Shown: positions 1-12,718 of the stretch, piece by piece
Layout of the letters: each line of letters begins with the position of its first letter
How positions within the stretch are numbered: position 1 is the stretch's first letter
Assembly: GCA_965153455.1 (NCBI GenBank)
Contig: OZ234497.1
Coordinates: 18,407,872 to 18,471,871, forward strand
Reading direction: 5' to 3'
DNA from: Sphagnum compactum
Taxonomy: Eukaryota > Bryophyta > Sphagnopsida > Sphagnales
Length of the DNA stretch: 64,000 bases
The notes under the pieces: generated by a model
The model's database searches: none
What the model saw: only the letters and a program-made list of their open reading frames with translations
Told to the model about the DNA's origin: nothing
Made by a program: the position numbers and the translations under genes

Positions 1-3000
1 ATTACCAAAAGGAAGGAGCCCGAAACAGTCAGAGAAGACTTACATCAAAATTTCTTTGTTCTTTTACCAGGACTTGTCTCACTCACCAGTACTGAAGCGA
101 ATAATATATTCTTCAAATCAGGTACAAGAATCAGGTGCTTAACAACACAGTTACACTTAACAACAGACATCACCACTGGTTCTCAAACCCTGCAAATGTA
201 AGATTTTACAAGTCTGATCACCTGCCAGTGAAGATATGCTCTCGCACACCAAGTATGGTGGGTGGGCGTACTCCATGAGGCTCATGGAACTCTTCAAGCA
301 AGTTCCGCATCTTGAAAGCCTCTTCTAAGTAATTATCCTGCCCCGTCCCAAAACAGCAGAAACAAGGTGGGTGCATGTCGTCTTTCTTGTGTCCCCATGC
401 CACTTTCTTCACAAGAGAAGGAAAACAAAAGAATAGAGCAGAAATAAAGAGCTAGTGAACTTTACCTGATTCATGTCGATAGCCTGAAGGCCTTCACCAC
501 GAGTAAAAATGATTGCATGGTTTTGGTTCTCTGGCTTGCCTTCCCCAAGTCTGACAGGGCCTGGTAACCTGATGCGATAGATTTCCTGATCAAGATTATT
601 CACAGCCTTCACCAAGACAGAGTAGTAAACCTTTTGGGGCTTGTCCTTGTGTCGCTCTTCCCCTTCATCAATATACGCCACTCGAAGTGATGGGTTCCTG
701 CACAGCACCAGCAAAACACCAGAAAACATGGTACAGCACTTTATGAGAATTGTTTGGCAGATGGGTTGCTGCCACCATGAGGCCCCCCTTGTCCATAACA
801 TGTTCTTTTTGCCCTGTATCCACCAAGAGATTTTGATGGCAATTCATTCACCAAGCCAGCATTCAGAAAGAATGGAAATAAATTGACATTCATTCAATGA
901 TCAACAAATGGGTCCAGGGCATATGTACTGGAGCATGAGATTCAAGATCTCTGTGGCATTATGATGACTTTGTCGTTTTTGTTCACCGTAGTTTTGACAA
1001 GCAGCAACATAAGTGAACTTCATATCGGCAATCGCTTGTAACTGTGACCACGTGGATCGCTGACTCCTTTTCTGTTCATCAGGAGTTTTCGTGATCACTT
1101 TGTACCCATTTACAAGCTCTGAAAGCACAGGAAGGCACAAGTCTCAGATGAGAAGAATACATTTTGCAACAGAATGTCAGCATTCACTCTATTACAATGC
1201 ACGAGAGTGACACAACCAACACAATCTACTTCACATGGGGACAGAGTTTGTGCTCTGCTGAAAGTACCATCTTCTGTTGCCATGTCCAGAAAGGCCTGAA
1301 GCTCCAATGCTCTTCGGTAGTACATCATACCCCTCACTGCCACATCAAGAAAAGCACATGAGTTGAAAGACATTTGCCACTAAAACTATGAACTTTGGGT
1401 CCAGGCAAAATGCATGAAATCAAATACAGAGCACCTGAAATGCTGAAAAAATAAAACATGCAAAGCTAAAAAGGTGCTGATACCTGTGCGTGAGAGAGTT
1501 TGGCCACGAAATGATGCCCACACTCTGAGTTGGTCCTCTTTCTCCACGTTACCAAAAATTTCAGTCTCAGGATCTGCACTAGTAATGTTAACCCGCTCCA
1601 AAAAGTTGCTCCATTCATCTGCAAATATGCAAAATTTCAAGATGTTCAGAGTTGTAAGATATGCTCAAAACCCAGCATTATCCTTCCATCATCCTAATCC
1701 ACAAATGCACCTCAACACAACCACTGAGAGAGAGACTTTTGAAGGTAACCAATCAGACGGGCTCAAATCATCTGCTGTTAAGAGGGATTGCAGAGAGAGC
1801 ACCCTCTTTATACAGACCTGGGTAGATTTTCTGAAGGTAGAACAAGACAGAAATGCCATCCTCATTCTCAGTCATCAGATCATCTCTTGAATACACCACA
1901 TCCTCCTTGTAGTACGGAGTCAGGACACTGCACAAACCCAACATTGAGATTCCATAAAAAGCATTCCAAACAATAAGGAACACATGGAAGAAAACCATAG
2001 CAGGACTTCGGTGTCAGTGATGATCATAGCGGCAGTGCACCTGAAAGAGAGCATGTTTCGCACTCGAGGAGCACGTGGCATGTCCATGAACAATGAATTC
2101 GTAAAGAAGGCAATACGGCGACGAGCCTCAAGATTTTCAGGCACGTCCATGGCGGACTCTCGTTCAGTCAACAAAAGATGAAGCCTCTTAATCTGCAGCA
2201 TTCCATGGAAAACAGAATGTCACAGTCAGCAGTCATTACTGATGATTTGAATGGTATATACAACATCACAAAATGACATCATATCCAAAGGGATCACCCA
2301 AACTCCATACTTGCTCAATCCAGGCCTCTCTGCGTGGTGGCGGAAACAGAACTGCGGGTCTCTCTCCCTTGGCTGAAAACAGCTCCTCCTTTTCTTGTTC
2401 TCGGGCAAGTGCACCATGACTCGATTCCCATACATCCCTATCAAACACAAAAACCAACTACAATCCATCACAAGCTGCTCATTGCAAATGCCAAAACCTC
2501 ACACACATGTTGCTCTGTTGTGGGGAGGATCAAAGTGCCTGCAATAACAGAGCTCACATATTACCTCATGGATTCAGTCATCATATCTCGGGTCACCACC
2601 TCATACATATCTTGGAGTTTCAAGACTGCAAGGTCGCGTGCAGCTTCAACTCCCTCTTCATCTGTCTTTTCCTGTCAAATTGCACAACACTCCACACGTG
2701 AGGGGAAAATGATATTGCAAGCTTGAATGCCATGTCAACCATTGGGTAGCATTGAAACCTTCCCAATACAAGCATTCTGCAGAAATGACAGCTCTTTCTG
2801 TTGTAATACACAAACTCACATAACCAGCACAGAAACAATAAGCTTTCCCAACAAAAGCTTTCCCAGAATCTGTAGAAAGAAGCATACCAGGAGTTCCAAG
2901 AGTTCAATAAACTTGACACTCAAAACAGGAAGCTCCTTCAATTTGAAGTTGTCAAGGAGTGTCTCCTTCTCAATATTCATCTCCACCTCATTCAGGAGGC

Positions 3001-6000
3001 CTTCAATAACTCTGATTTGGGTGGTTCATTCACAACACACAAGTCATCTGGGTATTAAGACAAGTTACATAACACTAACAATGTCCTAAATCGAAGTCCA
3101 AAACCTTGAAGTACCCACATATCCTTGGGTCAAATACTGCAGATCTTAAGGGAAATTCAATCAGATCTACTAGAAACCACCATGAAAATTTCCTCCACCA
3201 ATTGAAAGATTCTCACAAATGGGTGCATCATCTCTATGCATGGTGCATGTGATCCATGAGCAACAAATCCACAACTACTCTCCCATCTTGTGTCAGGAAT
3301 ACCTTTTCTCCACTTCACCAACGATAAGCACCTTGAGTACCCGTTTGAATGATTCATAACACTCAATTACAGCTGACTTCATGTATTCGTCAGTCCTTAT
3401 CTTCCGCAGCAGATCGGCAGCTCTACCTGTTTCTGCTGCTTGCCGTGCCATCTGCAATGCAATTGGCACCTGTTTCATCATCACCCACCTGTTTCATTAG
3501 GAAAGAAAAAAGAAATGGATGATGACCTCTAATGCATCATCAGTGTTGATCATTCAAAAAAAAGACACATCCAAAAAAATTTACCACTTTGTATATACAC
3601 ATTATTTCAAATAGAAATTGATTATATTGAGTCTCAGAACAGCCTTTTACCTTGCTGGCAAGCAAAAAAGGGGGCCACTGAACAAGATTGAGATGAGGGT
3701 CTGAAGAATATGGAACCAGCATCAAATCCCTTTCCCTGTTCAATGTGTGCTCCAGAGTAAGTGACTGAACATTAGGCCTTGAGAAGCAGTTTCCAAAATA
3801 CAGAATGATTATTAGAGATAGCATACTGGGCAAACCCACAAACTCAAGTTTCTGCAAAAAAATTTGCAGGTCAGCTGTATAGGTAGTGAAGAGATTTCAC
3901 GATCCTCTTACTTGTCACTAATCAGATCCTCCTCTCTGAAGCTGCAAATTACTTCATTCCACAGCTGAGAAAATCTGGCAGCTTTGAGCTTTTCTTGTTG
4001 TGGCAAAATCTACAGAACCCAAAACCCGCAACAGGGAAAAGCATCACCAATCACAAACAAAGCGAGATAATCATCAATCACAAGATAGCTAGCTTTGAAG
4101 GTTTCAGAAGCTTTCCAAACCTTCTTAAAGTTACGACGAAAAGAAAATCGATGTGGGCGTTTTGTTCCGTCTGCTGGCACAAGATTTGCATTAAAAGCAC
4201 CTGGTAATGAGCTGAAGCGGGACCGCAGCATACCCAATGTTCGGATCTGGACACACACATAAACAATCAACATCAGCCTCACCTCACAAACAGGGGCTAT
4301 ACAGCATAAGACACAACACTGAGATATGACTTTTACACTGATAAACTATTAAATAAACCTGCATTTCATGCTCCCAGGCCAATTAAGCAATGAAACTGAC
4401 ATCATTTTCCAGCAGTTCTAGCGTTGAGGATCTACCTCCCCAAGTCGACGGAATGACCCTGAGATACCACCGTAAATTGTTGAGTAAACTGCATACCAGA
4501 TCTGAGAGTCCATGAAGTAGACCTGCAGAGATCTGACATATGTCAGAAGCAGACCTGACATACAAGGACAGCTGATGCATTTCTGGGATGACAGAATGCC
4601 AAAGACACAAAAGGAGGGCAATAAAGCTGGAATCAATGTACCAGAACAACAGGTGCCCAAAGAGAGATCAAAGCTCCAGGATTGTTCTTTGCTACAGAAA
4701 CACAAGCAAACACATCCCACAAAAGTCAAGCAAAGTCAGCTCTGGAAACTCCACAAAGAAACTTTGAAGTTAACCATTGTGACAAGTTCTGGTTAAACAA
4801 AAACAAGTGTTCCAAGAGAAGGTGAACCATGTGATTCTTACTCACAAGGTATCATTCCATCACTGTCATCATGGATGGCAGTGACTAGCTGCAATTACTC
4901 CTAACTGATGTCATCAGACCCCAGAAGTGGTTGTAGTAGAAAAGTCCTTTGAAGAGAGACTCAGAACAATCACACCAAGTTTCTACCATTTGGCATGCAA
5001 GAACCGTACCATGTGGGAAGAACTCATGCCATGTATATGTGACTGATGATTGCTGCATGATTTTCTTTGTCGGTCCCACCAGGGGTTCAATCTGTGTAAT
5101 GGACACTAGTTTCAGCAGCTGGGTAAAACTTCTGCTTCGCATAAATACTCCAGGCAAAAACAGAGAATCACAGGAGATCTCACTTGGTGAACAGAATCAA
5201 AAGCATATGAAAGTAGGGACTGAGTTCCAAGGTTCAGTTAAGTGTGTTTCCACCCAGAAGCAGCAAAAAGGTATATTCCAGATGGCCCAACAGGGAACAG
5301 AACAGAAAACTATTGAAAGGCACTACACAACAACAGCAGGATCTTCAAACACCAAGGCAGCCTCAGCAGATGATGCCATCAAACTCCTATCAGTCAATGA
5401 AACACACTTGCTGGGATTCTATTTCAGAGTGCCAGAATTGTCAATTGTGTAAGAAAAACAATACCTGAATAAAGTAACTGAATGCAAACTTGCTTGCAAG
5501 TAGCAACACCCAGAAAAATGTGTACCTGCAAATTGTGCAGATTACATTAGCTGAATTCCAGAATGGCAATTGCCAAAGCAGAGCACAATAGTCTTGGAAC
5601 ATGCATTCAGAAGTTGGAAGTCATAGAGTTAAGGCAACAAGGTGCTCACCCAAAAAGTGCAAACTGACTTTCATGCATTCCTCGGCCAATGTAGAGACGG
5701 GGCTGTGAATTGGACATAACGATAGCCAACGGTCATTGTGAGCACTGTAACTCTAAAAAACCCGCAAAATTATAGTTGGGTATTCCTCACTCAGTCCAAA
5801 ATAGGAAATGGCTAAGAGACCATTTGCATGTATCAGAGGCACATGTCCTACAAAGGCCAAAGAAACTAAAAGGCACAGAAGAACAGACCTGTGACCACCA
5901 AAGTAAGAACCGCACAATTCTCCAGTTTGAGCTCTCAATCCAGCGTCTCAGCATGGGGAACAGGAAGAAGAAACCACCAATGACATTGGGCACTAAGTAC

Positions 6001-9000
6001 AGAACCACTGCCGCAACATACAGGTATGAATTCTCCCAACCTTTCCCAAGCCAATTCTGGATGTCTTTGATCAGACCTTGAGGGTGGCTCCAGGTGTGTA
6101 CGTAACAGACAGTCAGAACAATCAGCCATGCAGCTGATGTCAAAAGTTTCAGAAATAGTCGCAATACACCAAGGAATTTCAGACTGTGGTATGCGTGGTA
6201 GCCCATCACAATGTCCAGGACCGCTGTTTCAAACACCAAAGCACACAATGTCAGACACTTTGCACAGGGTCGTACAAAGGTTGTCTGCAAAACTCCCTAC
6301 ATCAGAATGTGTTGTGATAGTGCAGTAGACAAGAACTTGCCTTGGATGAGCCGGAGAATAGATGCAGTAATAAAAATACTCAACACCCGCTTGACCACAA
6401 CACCATCCTTGAATGCATTTGGCAGATCACGCCCCACATTCCAGGCAAGAACTATACAAGCCTGCATAAAAGCATGCAAAACAGTGAGTGGACTGGCAAA
6501 TGTCACAGACTGCAAGTGGACATTTGGACAACAGCTTCAAATGATGGCATTTCATGAAAGGTCATGCTCTATTGCCAGCTACAACTCATGCTTCTGAAGG
6601 AAAACAGCAGGTCACAGTGCAGCTTCTTGGGACCTGACAAGTGACTATCATTGTGAGTGTAAGCTTAATCTGGAGATAGTCTATACTAAGCAAGTCTATC
6701 CTGTCCAACAGGAACATCTGATACCTGCAAGCCCAGGATGTAAAATGCCCACATGCGATCGAAGCTTCGAAAGATGTGCCAGAATGTCCGAACCTCCACA
6801 AAAAAGGTCTTACCAGTTGGATTCCATACTTTCCTCTCCATAAGCTTCTGCATTAGACAAACCCAAAACCCATCATCCATATGATTGAAAACACCCTCAA
6901 ATATGTCACATAAGCTTTGTCATATCTATTCTGCTGTGGAGTAGAAACAAAAAGCCAAATACACTGGAAAAACAGGGGATGCACACCGCAGATACAGCAA
7001 GTTTCGGGCCAGCAACATCAGGTGGTTTGAAGAAGTCGCCATCCTCGCGCATTGGCCAGCCCAATTGAAAGCAATCAACCTTCCTGCAATCTCCAAATGT
7101 GACCCTTGTAAGATCCCATCTCCTTCCATTCCTTTGCAATTTCTAGGTGCATAATGCCCTTCACTCAAAGACCTTTCCAGGGAATGTATATCAAAAGAAG
7201 GAACCAGATTTGTACCAGAAATACTCATTCAGATCATCGTAGTTACGCCAGACCGAATGTGGTGCAGTGCCATTTCTGTTTTTCTTAGTCTCCTGGAATC
7301 CAGTTGAACACACATGAAGATATTGAAAGAGATGGGCACCCACCACAGATAGAGTACAAACTCAAGGACTTTGCAAAATCAGAGAATGGAGTCCAGAAAT
7401 AGCCTCGGGTATGCAGGGATGACACCAGTTTTGGGTGGTCACCTGTGATATAACATTGTAGATTGGAGTCACAACTTTCCTAAGAAAAATTTCCTCCTCC
7501 CCACCATATGCAGGCTTCATGTTGTCACCCGTCACCATGCTTACATTTCCTGCCAGCATTCCATGTAACTCTGATGCCATCTGCAATGTCACTCTTTAGA
7601 TAGTCAGCAGGTGACCATAATGGAAGTACCCACATGTCTACGAATAACTTATCAAGGAATTCAGTGCTTTCCATGCACACCCAACAGTCGTACAGTTGGG
7701 GTGAAGTGGAGAAAAGAAGCAATTGAGCAAAACAACAGGGACACTGAACAACTACTCACATGGTGATAAATGTAGCACAGGCATTCAGGCATGAAACGCA
7801 GGTTTGCAGCCTCTCCCCAGATGAGAAGATAAAGCCCCATGTACAATACTTTACGTTGCCGAATCTCCTGATGTATTTGTGGAAGCCTGCAAACATCCAT
7901 CCCATGTGAATCTTGGATTCCCTCACAAAAACACAACCATATCCAGGGACAACTTTCTACTTGGGGAGTTCCCATTGGGGCAAAAATTCAAAAGCTAAAA
8001 ACAAAGACCCATCTGTAAAGTTGACACTTTGTACCATAGACTGTGCTTCCGGCCAAGAAACTTGCACCAACTCTTGTAATTCTTGAAAAGCTTGTTCATC
8101 ACCGCATTAAGAGCCCGATCATCAAGCTGGAGGAGAGAAACAAGAGTTTAATCAAAGGACTCAATTGGACTGCAAGTCATGCCTGCTCGTTCAAGATTGC
8201 TAAGCAGCAAGAACCCCCAAGAAAAGTCTCCTGGTCTCACCAACTCATCACAAATACATACAACAGCAAGGAGCAAAAGAGAGATAATCGCAGGTCAAGC
8301 ATCCTGAAGCTAAGGGCAATTAAGTAAATCAGAGACACAGCACCTTGTGCATAGGTTCTGGTCTCGGTAGTAGTCGGATGTGCACATTCGCAAGCATCAA
8401 AATCAAGTGCTCTCGCTGATTTGCCACATTGTCTTTCTACAAAATACACAGACAGACCATCAATCAGGCTTGTTGATCAAAAAAAGAAATTTTCATTTCT
8501 GAATCAGACTGAGAAACCTTGCCACATTGTTTGTGTCCATGATGGGACAACATCTGCCAGTACCCATGGCTCAGGCAAAATTAGCAGCTGTGTTCCAACT
8601 CTAGTGCTGCTCACAGGTTAGACTGAGCTTCATTTGTCAGGGATGCAGATCAGAACCTGAAATCCGAACATATCCTGAAGCCAATCAAGGCAATCCACAT
8701 CCCCTGGCTTGTGACGAGATTCTGCTGTTGATGGCCAAGGTAGGCCCCGAACATTCCGGAGTGACTCTACACCAGCCCTTATCTGCCCACATACAGCCAA
8801 TTTCAACATTAACACAAAAACGACATTCTTACATGAGCCATCATTCTCCACTGCAACAACATTCACACCACTCAGTACTGAACTGGATGGGAAATAAACC
8901 TCACCTCATCAAGCTGCATAATGGCCTGGGAGGCACCAGCAGCATCCAGTGGCAGGACATTATATGGAACATAGCGTTCCTTCTTTTCATCCACATCTGC

Positions 9001-10397
9001 TGCTGCTGCAATGATCTACTGACATGCCAGATTGAAACACTTAGGCCTGTCAAAGTGCACAAGCATCATCTGCCACAATGGCATGCATGTGGCACACATA
9101 CACAGATACAGATACGGCTTCCGATTCCCAAAGAAGCTGAGTTGCTATGCGAAATGAATGAGATAAGTGGATGCAAATCTACAAGAAAATGTGTTGTCAA
9201 ATCTCATCATCCAGAACACATGAACCCTTTGAAGAAGACACAGGTGTCTAATGTATCCCTGTTTTGAAACTCACTTCAGGGGGAGGTTCCTCAGTCTTGT
9301 CTCGGTTTACAGCTTTCAAAACATCAAAAAGCACAGCTGCAGTCTGGTAGGCCTTGGCCAATTCAGCTCTGTAAAAAAAAACCAATAACAACAAAATACC
9401 AACAGTAAAGTCCATCAGAGTGTGTGTCTTCCCCTACATATCAACATGTATGTGTTCTCAAGACTTTTTCTTCCATCATCATAACTACCCATTAGCCAGC
9501 TCCTCCTGTAAACATTTCTAAGCCAAAGGCAGGAATACGAACCGGTCAGAGTGTTCAGCTCCATCAAGGGCCTTCACATAGTTGTTGTAGTATTGTTGAT
9601 AGTAACTCTGTATCTCCCGGGCATCACTTCGCCTGTGTCGTGCTGCCAATGTGATTTCATTGTCCTATTCATTTTGCCCACAAGAACAAAGATCACCAAC
9701 TCATACAGACCAAGAGGAACAGAGAAGTTTGTGTCAAACACAAAACAAAGACAGCACACATTGCCAGGCCTTACCCTCAGTTTCCTTTTTTTTCTTACAT
9801 CAAAGGTAAAGACATGAGGTTCTGATCTCACGATTGAATACTGAAACAGTCCAGATCCACAAAGGAAAAATACCGAAAGCTCAAGCAGCAGCAATGGTGA
9901 TGATGTACCTTTTCAAGACGCTGCAGAAGCGAGGTCTTGAACTGACGGACACCTCTTCCACTTGATGTTGGATCAAGTCGATGTGCTTTCTCAAAAGCAT
10001 GGTACCGACCTGTTATTCAATCCACCACAAATGATAATTCAGCTCAAATCAAGTCAATAAGCATGAAGACAAGAACCCATTTAATCAATCAAGGTTTTTT
10101 GTGAAGAAATTGACTGGAGGAATGGAATTCTCAACATGTTGGCCCCCTAACTTGTTTAAGCAGAGAGAAAAGGCTGCACGACTTGAGAAGAGCAGAGATA
10201 CACGTACAAAGGTAGGCAACACGAGGACGATCTGTTTCAACCTCATTTGCAACTCGCAATATCGGGGCAATGGACGAAAGCGATGAAGGAACAACCTCAC
10301 TGTCAAAAGTGTCTGTGAAACCAGTTGTGTTGGTTCGTGGCAGAGGTCGCCTTACGCGGGGAGAGCTAATTCCATCAGGGCCTCCAGAAGCTGCCAT
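1..10397 (-). CDS. Callose synthase (glucan synthase-like, GT48), 5' and middle exons; 3' part outside window
   Basis: A plasma-membrane 1,3-beta-glucan synthase that makes callose from UDP-glucose. About thirty short exons are recognisable with GT-AG borders. Examples are exon 1 (10208-10397, first ATG), exon 2 (9909-10009), and the two leftmost, about 466-697 and 222-337; after 222 the gene runs in an intron off the left edge. Landmarks in order: DSEVVPSSL and ILRVANEVE (exon 1), the N-terminal Vta1-like part (9.2-10.4 kb), [20 protein letters not shown] (about 7.8 kb, FKS1-type domain), [12 protein letters not shown], membrane segments (5.4-6.5 kb), [71 protein letters not shown] and LREHIFTG. 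This matches the CalS1/3/5 type of roughly 1,950 residues; about 470 C-terminal residues are missing at the edge. No internal stop was seen in the recognised exons. The exon 2 to exon 3 junction was not resolved. The paralogue number is not assigned. Confidence 0.95.
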
Positions 10398-11049
10398 TCT
10401 GCAATTCTACTCCCCACAATTGTGCATCAATCTGGTCCTTGTTAAGAAGAAGAATTCAGCAGCTCCTGCAAGCAAAAAACCCTTGGTTTCAGTCAGTCAC
10501 ATGAGCAGACTTCACTGCAAGCAAAGGAACATTCTTCCCCTGATCGATTTTCTAGTTGTACTCTCTTTCAAATGTTGGCAATCTGCTGCTTTCTGGCATA
10601 CATTGCAGCTTGGAAGGCAAACCCAACCCCAAACATGTGTGCTCTGAGTATCTGCTATTAGGTAAACCCCCCCCCCCCCCCCCCCTTTTCCCCTTTGGGA
10701 GACGAACATGGCTCAGCAATCACCCATCAAAGCAAATCATCAAACAGGACTGGTCAGACTCTCAAAGCTTGCTTGCAGCATGGGAAATACTCCTGGAGTG
10801 CACTTCAAATCTATTTCAGAGAAACTGAAGCGGCTTCACATTGACCCATGTACCCAAATCCATCCCCATTGCCAAAACACATCACAAAACCAACAGAGTA
10901 ACTGAAACGGAACAAAAACCTCCAAAAAAAAATAATCCATGAAAGAAGTCAAGAGAACAAAGGCCCTGGAGAATAAGAAGACTGTTGGACTTTACCTATT
11001 GGAAGGGCTGGCGATGGGAGAGGAAGAGGAGTAGGAGGAGGAGATGGTT

Positions 11050-11127
<78 letters not shown>

Positions 11128-11560
11128 AGTCTCAGAGGGCACTAGACATCCCGAGCCACGATAGCTCCAGACTCTCAAGGCAAAAAGGTCAGGCATCAAA
11201 ATCTAAAGGCATCTTGATCAGCTGAGGGGAGGCAAAAAGAAAAAAAAAAAAAAAACACAAACCTGAACTGACCTACAATCGCATCACCACAAAACAACAC
11301 CCAAAAGGCAGATGATGATTCACTAACAATGAAGCAAAGAAAAAACCAGCAAACAACACACACCCAAAACACACACACGCTCTCTGTCTCATACACTCAC
11401 ACCCATAAACGCCGCTCGTGAATGAGTCGCATTCTAAGCCTACCCATCAAAGCACGAAGAAGAAGAAGAAGAAGAAGAAGAAACAGAGGAAGAGACTGAT
11501 CTCAAACAAGCTTTAAGAGAGAGAGAGAGAGAGAGATTCCCAACACACCTACTACGTTAC
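10398..11560 (-). promoter_or_regulatory. Callose synthase 5' leader with leader intron and GA-rich upstream part
   Basis: On the minus strand a consensus donor after 10996 and an acceptor ending one base before the ATG (TTGCAG, exon resuming at 10398) predict a leader intron of about 597 bp (10399-10995). The upstream leader carries a long GA run on the sense strand (CT on plus, 11053-11102) followed by a TG/CA run to about 11126, an AAG tract near 11456-11481 and a second GA run near 11518-11534. Such GA/CT-rich leaders are common in plant genes. The transcription start is not placed. Confidence 0.55.
10667..10685. repeat. Poly-C tract (19 C) in callose synthase leader intron
   Basis: Uninterrupted C run on the plus strand, hence G19 in the sense strand of the predicted leader intron. 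Length is likely to be unstable and prone to sequencing error. Confidence 0.8.
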
Positions 11561-11895
11561 ACAGTTAAACTCCGCCCTTTGCTTGTTGCATCAGTTCACT
11601 AGAGAACTACAACAAGAGCAGCAACAGCAGGTGGTGTGGCATGGGAGTGCGTTGGTTGCTTGCTTCCTGGCCCGCTCGGCGAGAGGAGCGAGCAGCATGG
11701 GGCAACAACAACGGCAGCATCCGAAGCTTTCCCTCCTCCGGAGCAGCGGCCTGCTCTTCTCGTCTGTGGGCCCCTGTGTCTCTCTTGTGTTGCTGTGGCG
11801 TTGTTGTTTCAAAGTGTGTAGTTCATAGTGTGTGGCATGATTGGCACTTTTTTGAAAATGTCATTGGAAATATCATTTCCCATTTTACCTACTTA

Positions 11896-11916
11896 CCCCC
11901 CCCCCCCCCCCCCCCC
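11896..11916. repeat. Poly-C tract (21 C)
   Basis: Uninterrupted C run on plus, followed by CTC/CTT-rich sequence. It forms a pair with the similar tract at 12050-12071, and each is followed within about 60 bp by a CTT-rich stretch. Confidence 0.85.
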
Positions 11917-12049
11917 TCTTATTTCCTCCCCCTCCTCCTCCTTCTTCTTGTTTTGGGAACACCCCTTGAGGAACATAGGGAACACAATGAGAACCGGATG
12001 AAAACCCATTGGGAACTTGTATGGGAACATGTTGGGAATAAAGGAGAAA

Positions 12050-12071
12050 CCCCCCCCCCCCCCCCCCCCCC
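12050..12071. repeat. Poly-C tract (22 C)
   Basis: Uninterrupted C run on plus, followed by CATTTTAC and a CTT microsatellite (about 12127-12148). The CATTTTACxTACTT context also precedes the tract at 11896, so the two may be parts of one duplicated unit. Confidence 0.85.
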
Positions 12072-12501
12072 AATTATTTACAATTGTACTCCATTGGAAA
12101 TAATATCATTCCCATTTTACATACTTCCTCTTCTTCTTCTTCTTCTTTTTAACCCCTATACCAACAAAGGAAATTATGGCTCTAGATATAAGTTCTTTTT
12201 TTTTTAATAAAAATTTTTAAAAAAAGAATTGTGAGCGACCGACCAATGAGATTATTCAAATGGGTGGCTTGAATTCTTTTTTGAAGAGTTAGCCTTGAGG
12301 AGTGAGTGAGAACTGGGGTGTAGGTACTTATTGTTACTTAATACATTGCAACGGACATTGGCAAATTGCTCCCAAGAAGGTTTTTACAAATAAATTTGAA
12401 ATTTTTGCACAAATTTTTGTTTAAATTTTTTTTCATTGTTCTTTGATTTTTACTCTTTGGGAACCAACTATTTTAGGGTCTTGAACCATGGACCTTTACA
12501 A

Positions 12502-12718
12502 AACCTAGGGGTTGTTTGGGAACCCACTTCTCTAGGTAGGTAGGCTTTTGGGATCCTTTTCATAACCTAGGGGTTGTTTGGGAACCCACTTCTCTAGGTA
12601 GGTAGGCTTTTGGGATCCTTTTCATAACCTAGGGGTTGTTTGGGAACCCACTTCTCTAGGTAGGTAGGCTTTTGGGATCCTTTTCATAACCTAGGGGTTG
12701 TTTGGGAACCCACTTTTT
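12502..12718. repeat. 62-bp tandem repeat, about 3.5 copies
   Basis: Units begin AACCTAGGGGTTGTTTGGGA at 12502, 12564, 12626 and 12688, an exact 62-bp period, and the copies are nearly identical. The fourth copy is partial and ends near 12718. The near-identity points to recent expansion. The unit contains the GGGAACC motif that recurs through the surrounding 1.5 kb. Confidence 0.95.

Noticed and set aside
12502-12718. CRISPR-like array
   Set aside because: Copies are directly adjacent 62-bp units with no unique spacers, and the window is eukaryotic.
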